Part shown: positions 1 through 6,783 of the stretch, piece by piece
How positions within the stretch are numbered: position 1 is the stretch's first letter
Layout of the letters: every line of letters begins with the position of its first letter
Assembly: GCA_900756555.1 (NCBI GenBank)
Contig: CAAEKP010000045.1
Coordinates: 1-13,429, forward strand
Source of the DNA: Peptococcaceae bacterium
Lineage (GTDB): Bacteria > Bacillota > Peptococcia > Peptococcales > Peptococcaceae
Direction of reading: 5' to 3'
DNA: 13,429 nt
The notes under the pieces: generated by a model
Seen by the model: only the letters and a program-made list of their open reading frames with translations
Database searches by the model: none
Told to the model about the DNA's origin: nothing
Translations under genes and position numbers: made by a program

Positions 1-47
1 ATGAAGCACACTAATGTCAGAATCGCAAATAATTTTTTGTTTTTCAA
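1..47 (-). CDS. 5' end of a secreted or membrane protein gene (partial, TTG start)
   Basis: On the minus strand a strong Shine-Dalgarno (GGAGGG, 55-60) sits 7 nt before a TTG at 45-47. From it the reading frame gives MKNKKLFAILTLVCF and runs off the window. Two or more lysines followed by a hydrophobic stretch is the pattern of a signal peptide n- and h-region, so the product is probably exported or membrane-anchored. No in-frame ATG lies between the Shine-Dalgarno and the TTG, which is why TTG is chosen. Only 15 codons are visible, so the family cannot be named. The gene follows a folded leader at 90-151 and a long intergenic region. Confidence 0.6.
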   Translation of the reverse strand, partial: MKNKKLFAILTLVCF

Positions 48-89
48 TTTATTTCCCTCCTAGGATATTTCTCGGTCAGTTTAATGTCA

Positions 90-151
90 TGCCGGACAAT
101 CGGGAACGCCCGATAAATGCGCCTTTTCCGGCAGTGTCCACCCACGGTGGA
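90..151 (-). ncRNA. Folded 5' leader, possible cis-regulatory RNA
   Basis: Two stem-loops precede the partial gene at the left edge. Reading the minus strand, the first is TCCACC/GGTGGA (137-142 with 146-151, loop of three). The second has an outer stem TGCCGGA/TCCGGCA (127-133 with 90-96) enclosing a perfect hairpin ATCGGG/CCCGAT (109-114 with 99-104, tetraloop), with an asymmetric internal loop of 12 nt on one side and 2 nt on the other. No U-tract follows, so it is not an intrinsic terminator. It ends about 30 nt before the Shine-Dalgarno. It matches no riboswitch class that I recognise; the RNA role is inferred from the structure and position only. Confidence 0.4.
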
Positions 152-257
152 AGTATTCAAAACTCATGAGTTATGAATACAAGCCGCAAAAGAAATTAAA
201 AATGCATAATTCATAACTTGATATAATTTGTTTATACTTATTAATTAGTGTAACTTA

Positions 258-273
258 TGTTTCACGTGGAACA
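258..273. promoter_or_regulatory. parS chromosome-partition site (ParB/Spo0J binding)
   Basis: The 16-mer TGTTTCACGTGGAACA is, on the reverse strand, TGTTCCACGTGAAACA. This fits the Bacillus subtilis consensus TGTTNCACGTGAAACA at every defined position, including the central CACGTG. ParB (Spo0J) loads on such sites, spreads and recruits SMC; in Bacillota they cluster around the replication origin. It lies in non-coding DNA, about 190 nt beyond the end of the spoIIQ-like gene. A second site was not found in the window. Confidence 0.85.
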
Positions 274-290
274 TTGTTATTAACCAAATA

Positions 291-310
291 TTTAGAAGGG
301 TTTAGAAGGG
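291..310. repeat. Tandem duplication of TTTAGAAGGG
   Basis: Two perfect, directly adjacent copies of the 10-mer TTTAGAAGGG lie 18 nt beyond the parS site in otherwise AT-rich, non-coding DNA. No function is assigned. Confidence 0.8.
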
Positions 311-400
311 ATAAAATAAAAAATATTTTGCAAAATCAACAGGTGTATATGAACAACAAGACAAAGATGCAGCAGGCGTTTTCATCAGCAGAAATCACAA

Positions 401-441
401 ACACCCAACGGCAGCGTTATCAGCGCAAAACCGTTGGGTGT
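401..441 (-). terminator. Probable intrinsic terminator of the spoIIQ-like gene
   Basis: A perfect 11-bp inverted repeat, ACACCCAACGG (401-411) and CCGTTGGGTGT (431-441), with a 19-nt loop begins 24 nt after the stop codon of the minus-strand spoIIQ-like gene. In the minus direction the stem is followed by TTTGTGATTTC, a moderately U-rich tail; in the plus direction there is no U-tract. It probably ends spoIIQ transcription, although the long loop and interrupted tail make it weaker than the terminators at 2935-2974 and 13068-13097. Confidence 0.6.
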
Positions 442-465
442 CATGTACAACTTCATACTATTGAA

Positions 466-1257
466 TTACTGGCAATATGCTTTTACATATAAATACTTTC
501 CGGCGGTGCCGATAGGTTGGCCTGCTGTAAGTGTATCACCAACCTGCACGTCACAGCTTTGCAGACCGTTGTAGCAGATAGAATTGTTTCCGCATTGCAC
601 AATCAGCTGCGCCTGCTGTTCTAAGGCAACTGTCTGTACGGTACCAGCGGTGACTGCTATGACTGTTTCGCCATCAGCTTGATAACACAAGCTATCGTGA
701 AAACGATAATCTTCATACACGGGATCATAACCCACACCATAAGAATACAGTAAGTTACCTCGACAAGGAGCGGTAAATCCATTTACCTGCATTGGGTTTT
801 GAACCGTTGGCGCTTGTTCTGTTTGCTCTGCATCGTTTTGTTCTGTTGCTGGGGCTTGCTGCATCTCCTGTTCATGTTGTGATTCTAATGCTGCATCCTC
901 TTGCGCCGTTTGCTGGTTTGCAATCGCGTCTTTTGATGTGTCGTCCACGTTGGCTGTTGTATCTTTGGCTGGTAATGGGGCGGCTGCCTGCTGTTTTTGT
1001 TCACTGTCTGACAATGCGGTATCATCTTGTGGCTCCGCCTCTGCCTGTTGATCCTCTGACACATCCTGCTCCGCTGCTGTTTCGTCACTGTCATGCTCGG
1101 CAAAAAAAGAAATGCTGTCTTGCTGTGGCTGCCACGGGTTTGTGTAAAACAAACAGATTGACAATACCACTAAAAAGGTCAAAATCGTCATGCCAATTAA
1201 ATGTATTCGGCTGTTTTGCTGTAGCCATTGCAAATAGTCTAAATCTTTTCGTCCCAT
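466..1257 (-). CDS. spoIIQ: SpoIIQ-like membrane protein with degenerate M23 (LytM) domain
   Basis: The 263-residue protein has a short cytosolic N-terminus, one membrane segment (about 19-38), a long low-complexity Gln/Glu/Asp/Ala-rich linker (about 43-155) and a C-terminal LytM-type domain (about 160-263). SpoIIQ is the forespore protein that crosses the intermembrane space and binds SpoIIIAH during engulfment. Here the domain appears catalytically dead: the HxxxD motif reads HDSLC (187-191), and the final HLH motif is replaced by YLY (255-257), after which the protein soon ends. Placement directly downstream of spoIID matches the spoIID-spoIIQ order of other spore formers and supports the name. 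The ATG has an AGGAGG Shine-Dalgarno (1265-1270) inside a hairpin. A generic divergent M23 lipoprotein-like protein is the alternative. Confidence 0.7.
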   Translation of the reverse strand: MGRKDLDYLQWLQQNSRIHLIGMTILTFLVVLSICLFYTNPWQPQQDSISFFAEHDSDETAAEQDVSEDQQAEAEPQDDTALSDSEQKQQAAAPLPAKDTTANVDDTSKDAIANQQTAQEDAALESQHEQEMQQAPATEQNDAEQTEQAPTVQNPMQVNGFTAPCRGNLLYSYGVGYDPVYEDYRFHDSLCYQADGETVIAVTAGTVQTVALEQQAQLIVQCGNNSICYNGLQSCDVQVGDTLTAGQPIGTAGKYLYVKAYCQ

Positions 1258-1260
1258 AAT

Positions 1261-1304
1261 AAAAACCTCCTGTAGCGTTAGTATTGCCGCTTAAGGAGGT
1301 TTTT
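1261..1304 (-). terminator. spoIID-spoIIQ intergenic hairpin that buries the spoIIQ ribosome binding site
   Basis: An 11-bp inverted repeat, AAAAACCTCCT (1261-1271) and AGGAGGTTTTT (1294-1304), is reinforced by an inner stem AGCG/CGCT (1274-1277 with 1288-1291). Reading the minus strand it starts 15 nt after the spoIID stop codon; its 3' arm contains the AGGAGG Shine-Dalgarno of the spoIIQ-like gene followed by TTTTTATT. It could therefore act as an intrinsic terminator or attenuator of spoIID read-through, a translational lock on spoIIQ, or both. The pairing is seen directly; the regulatory role is inferred. Confidence 0.6.
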
Positions 1305-1319
1305 TATTCTGTCGGATAG

Positions 1320-2333
1320 TTATTCTTTGGATAACTGGGTACCTGGGTAATAGCGCTCTAATATCTTTCGATAGCTGTCACCTTGTTCTGCATGATAGTT
1401 TGCGCCATACTGACACAAGCCAACACCATGACCATAGCCGTTAGTGGTAAAGGTAATGGAATCGCCGCTGATAGTCCAGCTGGCCAACGCAGACTTTAAC
1501 CCTAAGGCGCTACGCAGTTGCGTACCGGAAATTATTTTATCTCCCACACGCATAGTCTGCACCCGGTCAGACGCGGTGCTGGAAATCAGCTGTATGAAAT
1601 CGCCAAAGTTTCCCGCTGTCGCAGTTTCACTAACACCCAGCTTCTGCTCCATCTCCTGCAAAGACATAGTAGTCTGCTGCTGATTATGTGGATCTGCCGG
1701 ATGATTGCATTCCACGCTGACCAGATATGGCTTGGCATTGCCCCATACTTCCTGGGCATCTTCGGTGCGGCCACCGCCGCAGCTGGCATGATACAATGGC
1801 TCAATCAAGGTACCATCATAGCGCAGCACCTCACCAGCCGTCTGCCCCACGGCCTGTACCACTTTACGATGATACGCTTTGTACTCTTTGCCCCAACGTT
1901 TCTTTTGTTCTTCTTCACTAATCCATGCCTGGCAGGTCTGCGGACTGGTGCTGAGCTGCGCACGGGCATCCAACGCTGTTACATTTGGATTAGGATGATT
2001 CATCCTACTGACCGTAAAAGTGCGGGCTGCCACTGCCTGTGCTTTTAACGCTTCCACATCAAAGCTGGCGGGCATCTCTGCTGCCACCACGCCTACCAGA
2101 TACTGCTCCAGATCCAACGTCATTAATGCCTTTGTTTCCATATTATATACTTGCACACTCTTGCCTGAATGTAATTCCTGCTCCGGCATTGTCACCTTAT
2201 CCAACAATAACGCACCTCCGTAAACCGCAAGACAACAGATTGCAATTGTCACCCACGCAAGACGGCTGCGCCGTTTTTTCTTTTGACGCAGCCGTTTTGT
2301 ACGGGGTGATTGAATCCGTGTGACCATCCTCAT
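1320..2333 (-). CDS. spoIID: SpoIID, engulfment lytic transglycosylase
   Basis: SpoIID cleaves denuded glycan strands of septal peptidoglycan while the mother cell engulfs the forespore, acting with SpoIIM and SpoIIP. The 337-residue protein has a very basic N-terminus, a membrane segment (about 26-45) and the SpoIID domain. Within it are the catalytic-glutamate motif EMPASF (Glu86), the following ALKAQAVAARTF, the two cysteines Cys185 (ASCGGG) and Cys209 associated with the family's metal site, and the C-terminal signature GYGHGVGLCQYGA (299-311). Length and motifs are as in the family, so the protein looks intact. The start has AAGGGG only 3 nt upstream; Met3 (ATG at 2325-2327) is better spaced and may be the true start. 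It lies 78 nt after dfx with no clear terminator between, so co-transcription is possible. Confidence 0.95.
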   Translation of the reverse strand: MRMVTRIQSPRTKRLRQKKKRRSRLAWVTIAICCLAVYGGALLLDKVTMPEQELHSGKSVQVYNMETKALMTLDLEQYLVGVVAAEMPASFDVEALKAQAVAARTFTVSRMNHPNPNVTALDARAQLSTSPQTCQAWISEEEQKKRWGKEYKAYHRKVVQAVGQTAGEVLRYDGTLIEPLYHASCGGGRTEDAQEVWGNAKPYLVSVECNHPADPHNQQQTTMSLQEMEQKLGVSETATAGNFGDFIQLISSTASDRVQTMRVGDKIISGTQLRSALGLKSALASWTISGDSITFTTNGYGHGVGLCQYGANYHAEQGDSYRKILERYYPGTQLSKE

Positions 2334-2411
2334 CTACCCCTTCATCCTGATTCTATTTTATCTTATGCAGTATCTTATTCACTTATGCCACGATTGGCTA
2401 TTATTGGGCTA

Positions 2412-2792
2412 CTATACGGTAGCTTTCCACAAGCCGTGCAGATTGCAGTACGCATACACAGCCTTCAGGCTGTCGCCTTCTGCCAGTGCAAATACCGCTT
2501 TTGGTGCGCTGTCGGCAGTGAGCGCTTTTTTCTGGCAGCCCTGTTCTGTCTCCACATACACCCATGTAATCAGATGCGCTTCGGTCATTGGATGTTCCAC
2601 AGAACCCACACTCACTGTCACCTGATTGTCGTTTACTTCTACAACAGGCACATGTTTTTCTCCGGCAGCATCAGTGCTGTTTGCTTCCAGCACTTTCATT
2701 GGGCGACCACAGCAAACCAGCGGCACGCCAGAATCTTTCATTTTCATCGCGATATTGCCGCACACTTCACATACATAAAATTTTGTTTCCAT
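2412..2792 (-). CDS. dfx: Desulfoferrodoxin, two-iron superoxide reductase
   Basis: This 126-residue cytosolic protein reduces superoxide to hydrogen peroxide without releasing oxygen, a typical defence of anaerobes. The N-terminal desulforedoxin domain (about 1-36) carries the Fe(Cys)4 site: Cys8, Cys11, Cys27 and Cys28. The C-terminal neelaredoxin domain carries the catalytic iron ligands His47 (in EKHVPVV), His67 and His73 (in HPMTEAH), Cys116 and His119 (in CNLHG). Glu45 and Lys46, next to His47, match the residues that assist catalysis in the family. All ligands are present, so the two-iron form should be functional. A strong AAGGAG precedes the ATG by about 9 nt. It stands alone between the prmC terminator and spoIID; electrons usually come from rubredoxin, which is not encoded here. 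Confidence 0.97.
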   Translation of the reverse strand: METKFYVCEVCGNIAMKMKDSGVPLVCCGRPMKVLEANSTDAAGEKHVPVVEVNDNQVTVSVGSVEHPMTEAHLITWVYVETEQGCQKKALTADSAPKAVFALAEGDSLKAVYAYCNLHGLWKATV

Positions 2793-2934
2793 ATTACAAC
2801 TCTCCTTGTCAATTACATTTTTAAGTATTATTTCGCTGTATATATCTTACCCATATTTACCAACTTTAATCGGAAGAGTCGTTAAAAATATATCCACAGG
2901 AAAACAATTTTTCTGCCTGCATTTTTATCCCCAC

Positions 2935-2974
2935 AATAAAAAACGACTGCACGGATTTCTCAGCGCAATCGTTT
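2935..2974 (-). terminator. Intrinsic terminator of prfA-prmC
   Basis: On the minus strand, starting 11 nt after the prmC stop, a 12-bp stem including two G-U pairs forms between 2963-2974 and 2941-2952 with a 10-nt loop, and runs into TTTTTTATTG. This is a strong rho-independent terminator and separates the prfA-prmC unit from dfx. Confidence 0.85.
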
Positions 2975-2985
2975 CTATTACATAT

Positions 2986-3825
2986 TTATTCTATTGGGTT
3001 TTGTCCATATACAACACGATCCAGCCCCTGCCAGTCCTGCAACAGACCCACCTGTTCCAATCCGGCATCGGTTAACAGCTGCTGCACATCCTGCCCCTGC
3101 TGATAGCCTACCTCCAAGATAATCCAGCCGCCGGGCCGCAGCATAGTTTGCGCCGCCGCGGCTAACTTCCGATAGAAATATAATCCGTCTTTACCGCCCC
3201 ACAGCGCTAAACGCGGCTCCTGCAATACATCACCAGGCAGTTCAGCCATTTCCTGACTGGTAATATACGGCGGATTAGAGGCCAGCAAATCCAGCTGTCC
3301 TGCTAAATCAGTGAAAGGCTCCAACAAATTGCCTTGCCGAAATGTCACCTGTGTGCCGCACTGCTGATTATTTTCCGCAGCTACAGCCAACGCTTCCACC
3401 GACAAATCGCCAGCCCACACAACAGCATCCTTTCGATAATGACTAATAGACAAGGCAATCGCGCCGCTACCAGTGCATACATCTAAAACCTTTGGCTGCT
3501 GTATCGGTTCTAATAATTTTAAGGCTTGCTCTGCCAGTCGTTCTGTATCGAAACGCGGAATCAGCACTGCCGGTGTCACTTTTAAATCCAGCCCCATAAA
3601 ACTCGTTGTGCCCAGCAGATATTGCAGCGGCTCATCCTGCTTGCGCCGAAGAATCAGTTGCCGAAAAATTTTCTCCTGCTGTGCTGTTAATTCGTCCGCA
3701 TCGTGCGCCAGCAGCAATGCCCGGCTGGTGTTCAGCACATGGCACAGCAATAATTCTGCCTCTAAGCGCTGTTCACTGCCCAACTCGTCACTTGCCCACT
3801 GTAATAATTCTTTTCCATTCATCAT
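2986..3825 (-). CDS. prmC: PrmC, peptide chain release factor N5-glutamine methyltransferase
   Basis: PrmC methylates the glutamine of the GGQ motif in release factors, using S-adenosylmethionine, and so raises termination efficiency. The 279-residue protein has the helical N-terminal release-factor-binding domain (about 1-75), the family sequence LIPRFDTE (88-95), the SAM-binding loop LDVCTGSGAIAL (114-125) and the substrate-glutamine motif NPPY (184-187). Length is typical. Its ATG shares one base with the stop of prfA (TAATG), so the enzyme and its substrate are translationally coupled. A second ATG follows immediately and could also serve as the start. Confidence 0.97.
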   Translation of the reverse strand: MMNGKELLQWASDELGSEQRLEAELLLCHVLNTSRALLLAHDADELTAQQEKIFRQLILRRKQDEPLQYLLGTTSFMGLDLKVTPAVLIPRFDTERLAEQALKLLEPIQQPKVLDVCTGSGAIALSISHYRKDAVVWAGDLSVEALAVAAENNQQCGTQVTFRQGNLLEPFTDLAGQLDLLASNPPYITSQEMAELPGDVLQEPRLALWGGKDGLYFYRKLAAAAQTMLRPGGWIILEVGYQQGQDVQQLLTDAGLEQVGLLQDWQGLDRVVYGQNPIE

Positions 3826-4898
3826 TAGTTTGCTTCCGCATTCTTCAATTTTTCTGCCTGGTCAGTGGTTATCAGCGCATCAATAATTTCATCCAGATTG
3901 CCCATCAGCACTTTGTCCAGATTATGCACAGTCAGATTGATGCGGTGATCGCTGACACGGCCCTGTGGGAAGTTATAAGTGCGGATTCGTTCACTGCGGT
4001 CGCCGCTGCCCACCATGTCTTTCCGCTGTGCAGCCAAGTCACCTTGTGCTTCCTGCTGATATTTTTCCATCAGACGGGAACGCATTACTTTCAGCGCTTT
4101 TTCTTTATTGCGCAACTGAGATTTTTCATCCTGACAGGATACAACTACCCCTGTAGGAATATGGGTGATACGCACTGCCGACTGCGTGGTATTTACACAC
4201 TGACCACCCGGGCCGCTGGCGCAGAATACGTCAATCCGCAAATCATTCATGTTCATATCTACTTCTACTTCTTCCGCTTCTGGAAGTACCGCTACAGTTG
4301 CCGCAGATGTGTGGATACGCCCACTGGATTCGGTAGCCGGCACACGCTGTACACGATGCACACCGCCTTCAAATTTCAAACGGCTGTAAGCGCCTTTCCC
4401 TTCAATCATGAAGGTAATTTCTTTATAACCGCCAACATCTGTATAGTTGGTGTTCATCACTTCTGTTTTCCAGCCCCTGATTTCTGCATAACGGGTGTAC
4501 ATACGGAATAAGTCCGCAGCAAACAGCGCTGCTTCATCACCGCCTGTACCTGCACGAATTTCCATGATAACGTTTTTATTATCATTAGGGTCTTTAGGCA
4601 GTAACAAAATTGTCAACTGTTCCTCCAGTTTTTCTTTCTGCTCTGTCAGTTCTTTAATTTCGGCTTTCACCATTTCATCCATTTCCGGATCCAGCTTTTC
4701 CTGCAACATTTCTTTGGAATCGTCCAACTCACTGGCCACTTTTTTGTATTCACGGAACGCCATTACTACGTCTTCCAAATCAGCCTGAGCTTTTGCGCAT
4801 TTGTTTAATTCGGTTGGATTGTTCAGCACTTCCGGCTCAATCATTTTTTGAGTCAGTTCTTCGTACCGATCTTCCAGCGTCTGCAAACGATCTATCAT
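3825..4898 (-). CDS. prfA: Peptide chain release factor 1 (RF1)
   Basis: RF1 recognises UAA and UAG in the ribosomal A site and triggers hydrolysis of peptidyl-tRNA. The 357-residue protein has a coiled N-terminal domain (about 1-100), the PCRF region with RAGTGGDEAALFA (115-127), the stop-codon-reading tripeptide Pro187-Ala-Thr189 (the PxT motif that marks RF1 rather than RF2) and the catalytic Gly-Gly-Gln at 231-233, followed by the conserved NTTQSAVRITHIPTG. The protein is complete. A GGAGG Shine-Dalgarno precedes the ATG. It is followed by prmC with a one-base overlap. Its likely promoter overlaps the end of the upstream oxidoreductase gene. Confidence 0.98.
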   Translation of the reverse strand: MIDRLQTLEDRYEELTQKMIEPEVLNNPTELNKCAKAQADLEDVVMAFREYKKVASELDDSKEMLQEKLDPEMDEMVKAEIKELTEQKEKLEEQLTILLLPKDPNDNKNVIMEIRAGTGGDEAALFAADLFRMYTRYAEIRGWKTEVMNTNYTDVGGYKEITFMIEGKGAYSRLKFEGGVHRVQRVPATESSGRIHTSAATVAVLPEAEEVEVDMNMNDLRIDVFCASGPGGQCVNTTQSAVRITHIPTGVVVSCQDEKSQLRNKEKALKVMRSRLMEKYQQEAQGDLAAQRKDMVGSGDRSERIRTYNFPQGRVSDHRINLTVHNLDKVLMGNLDEIIDALITTDQAEKLKNAEAN

Positions 4899-4945
4899 AT
4901 AATATCCTCCGTCCTTTTACACGAATCTATAAATTTTAGCATTTT

Positions 4946-4951
4946 ATTATA
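4946..4951 (-). promoter_or_regulatory. Extended -10 promoter for prfA-prmC
   Basis: On the minus strand TGGTATAAT gives a perfect TATAAT at 4946-4951 with the upstream TGn of an extended -10. It overlaps the stop codon of the upstream oxidoreductase gene and lies about 50 nt before the prfA start. The -35 candidate TAGCAA is poor, which is usual for extended -10 promoters. It would let prfA-prmC be transcribed independently of the oxidoreductases. Confidence 0.5.
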
Positions 4952-6734
4952 CCATAAAAGTATATAAATTTGCTACTATCATGATGGATTCTGCTGCCAT
5001 TGGCACACTATTTTCTGCCCCCAGATGACTTTCAATCTCATCCGTCACAATGCCCAGCTGTTTCAGCTCTGCCAACTGACCAGCATAATCACCAGCAGAT
5101 ACGCCAGCCACTTTCGCCACAGCCGCAATCATATCACCATTGGTTGGTGGGTCGTTCACTTCCACCACAGGAACATCCTTGCCGGTTTTCTTCATAGCAT
5201 TGTTAATCATATTCTGTAAGCGCCATTTGCCCATTTCTTCGTCCAGACGATAATCATTGCTGTAGCCGCCATCCAGCAAGCCCAAACTGCGAATTACCTT
5301 CACGCCCGGATAAGCCCAATGATCCATAAATGCTTCATGCACCTCAAAATCATCCAGATACGCACCTTGTTTTTTCAACTGTTTCTGTACAGCAACAACC
5401 GCACCTTCATCCGCGCTCATATCGCGGAAGCTAACCTGTTTCTCCAGCGAATAAGCCGCAGCCACACCAGCCGCTTCTCCTTCTGCCATGCCAACCGGAA
5501 TTACACGGGCACTGCCAGCCGCCAGAGAGGTGTAGGACGCGCTGCGACCAATCACCAGCATATTTTCCACTTCCAGCGGCACAATGCTGCGGAACGGAAT
5601 GGCATAACGGTCAGGGCTGCCAATAACCGTACCATAAGTCTGGCCTGCCGTCGGCTGAATATCTGCCGGATATGCCACAATAGCAATTTTATCCCACTGG
5701 TCACGGTTTTCCAGCACATCATCAATGGTCAACTGATATTCCCCGATAATATGACGGCTTTCCCGCACATACAGCTGACTGGCAGTGCCAACCAGCTGTG
5801 CATTTTCAAAGCCGATGAAGTTCTGCTGCACATAAGGCACAATGTATTCCAGTTCTTTCTGCGCTCTGGCAATACCCTCTGCTTTACTTTCTTCGCTCAT
5901 AGCATCCACACCAAAAATAATCAGCGCATTGACCAGCACATTACCATTGTCCTGGCGAGCGGCATTGAAGCCTCGCAAACGCATCATGTCATCCTTCGGC
6001 TCATAAGCATAGCCCTCACGGGTGTAACCCCAGGCAGTCTTTTCTGTAGCGCCAGTGCCTTCATTGTCATCATTCTCTAAATAATTGGTTACCTTATCCC
6101 AATCCACGTTGGATAATTCAAATACCAGCGTCACACCCATGTGGCGCTCTTTCTCGCCGATATCTTCCCCGGCAATGGTGTAGGGCGCGCCAGCTGCCGC
6201 AGCCACATCAGCATCTACGGTAGCATCCACCACGCGACTGGCCGTGTAAGTTACCTGCTTGCCGTCTTCTTCTACCACCACACCGGCAATGGTTTTACCA
6301 TCCATCACAGGCTGCACAAAAGAAGTGTTCAATTTCAATGTAGCATTCGGTTCATTTACAACCCAATCATAAAAAAACTGTTTCGCGGTTTCCACATCAA
6401 AGGCGGTGCCGCCCACCGCATCAAAAAATTCCATGAACAAGCCCTGCGTCAAAATGCTGCCATCACGGCTCTCACAAATATCAATGAAATTCAGCTTGCC
6501 CAGTGTCATCAAGCCACCCAGCACCTCATCATCCTCAATCAGCAACGTTTTCAACCCATTGCGTGCAGACGATACCGCCGCACAAACACCTTCCGGGTCA
6601 CCGCCAACCACAATCACATCATAATCTACGCCAGCCTCCTGCGGCTTATCCGCAACCTTGTCACCGCCACAGCCCGCCAACAACAGGCAACCGCAAAGCA
6701 GCAAACAAATCAGCATACCAATTCGTTTCTTCAT
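4947..6734 (-). CDS. Lipoprotein FAD-dependent oxidoreductase with SLH-like C-terminus, copy 1
   Basis: The 595-residue protein begins with a lipoprotein signal (lipobox LAGC, Cys22), so it should be acylated on the outer face of the membrane. The FAD domain follows: VVGGDPEG (42-49) in place of GxGxxG, an acidic end of beta-2 (Glu67), then GGLMTLG. Family landmarks downstream are DATVDADVAAAAG, YVRESRHIIGEYQLT, IPFRSIVPLE and VIGRSASYTSLAAGSARVIP. This is the FAD_oxidored (PF12831-like) pattern. The C-terminus has one good SLH-like repeat from HWAYPGV (472-515) and a weaker second one (about 549-592). Substrate and electron donor are unknown. It closely resembles copy 3 and less so copy 2. 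An AAGGAG Shine-Dalgarno sits 6 nt before the ATG. The prfA gene begins 48 nt after its stop. Confidence 0.85.
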   Translation of the reverse strand: MKKRIGMLICLLLCGCLLLAGCGGDKVADKPQEAGVDYDVIVVGGDPEGVCAAVSSARNGLKTLLIEDDEVLGGLMTLGKLNFIDICESRDGSILTQGLFMEFFDAVGGTAFDVETAKQFFYDWVVNEPNATLKLNTSFVQPVMDGKTIAGVVVEEDGKQVTYTASRVVDATVDADVAAAAGAPYTIAGEDIGEKERHMGVTLVFELSNVDWDKVTNYLENDDNEGTGATEKTAWGYTREGYAYEPKDDMMRLRGFNAARQDNGNVLVNALIIFGVDAMSEESKAEGIARAQKELEYIVPYVQQNFIGFENAQLVGTASQLYVRESRHIIGEYQLTIDDVLENRDQWDKIAIVAYPADIQPTAGQTYGTVIGSPDRYAIPFRSIVPLEVENMLVIGRSASYTSLAAGSARVIPVGMAEGEAAGVAAAYSLEKQVSFRDMSADEGAVVAVQKQLKKQGAYLDDFEVHEAFMDHWAYPGVKVIRSLGLLDGGYSNDYRLDEEMGKWRLQNMINNAMKKTGKDVPVVEVNDPPTNGDMIAAVAKVAGVSAGDYAGQLAELKQLGIVTDEIESHLGAENSVPMAAESIMIVANLYTFMV

Positions 6735-6783
6735 AACCGTCTCCTTTATATCAAATTTAATATGGTCAAAAATATATCCAAAA

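Larger units (their letters stand above)
48..465. other. Intergenic region with leader hairpins, parS, tandem repeat and terminator
   Basis: No convincing gene is seen here. On the minus strand it is the leader of the partial gene at the left edge: hairpins at 90-133 and 137-151, and a Shine-Dalgarno at 55-60. It also holds a 10-bp inverted repeat (169-178 with 209-218), the palindrome ACTCATGAGT (162-171), a parS site (258-273), a tandem 10-mer (291-310) and the hairpin after the spoIIQ-like gene (401-441). A 72-codon plus-strand open frame from 274 has no family resemblance and reads through the terminator hairpin and into the end of the spoIIQ-like gene, so it is not called. Confidence 0.7.

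Noticed and set aside
274..492. 72-codon plus-strand open frame after the parS site
   Set aside because: No good ribosome binding site, no family resemblance, and it crosses the terminator hairpin and the end of the minus-strand spoIIQ-like gene.
2334..2411. Possible sigma-E promoter before spoIID (CATAAGAT)
   Set aside because: The -10 matches the consensus only partly and no matching -35 is found at the right distance, although a sporulation promoter would be expected here.
2890..2899. Possible DnaA box (ATATCCACA) upstream of dfx
   Set aside because: It is a single copy with one mismatch in an AT-rich spacer, which is expected by chance.
3606..4511. 301-codon plus-strand frame opposite prfA and prmC
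   Set aside because: It is antisense to two clearly conserved genes, and its composition (His/Phe/Cys-rich, no domains) is that of a shadow frame.
5319..6080. 253-codon plus-strand frame opposite oxidoreductase copy 1
   Set aside because: Similar antisense frames recur over the paralogues simply because the coding strand has similar codons; no ribosome binding site or motif supports it.
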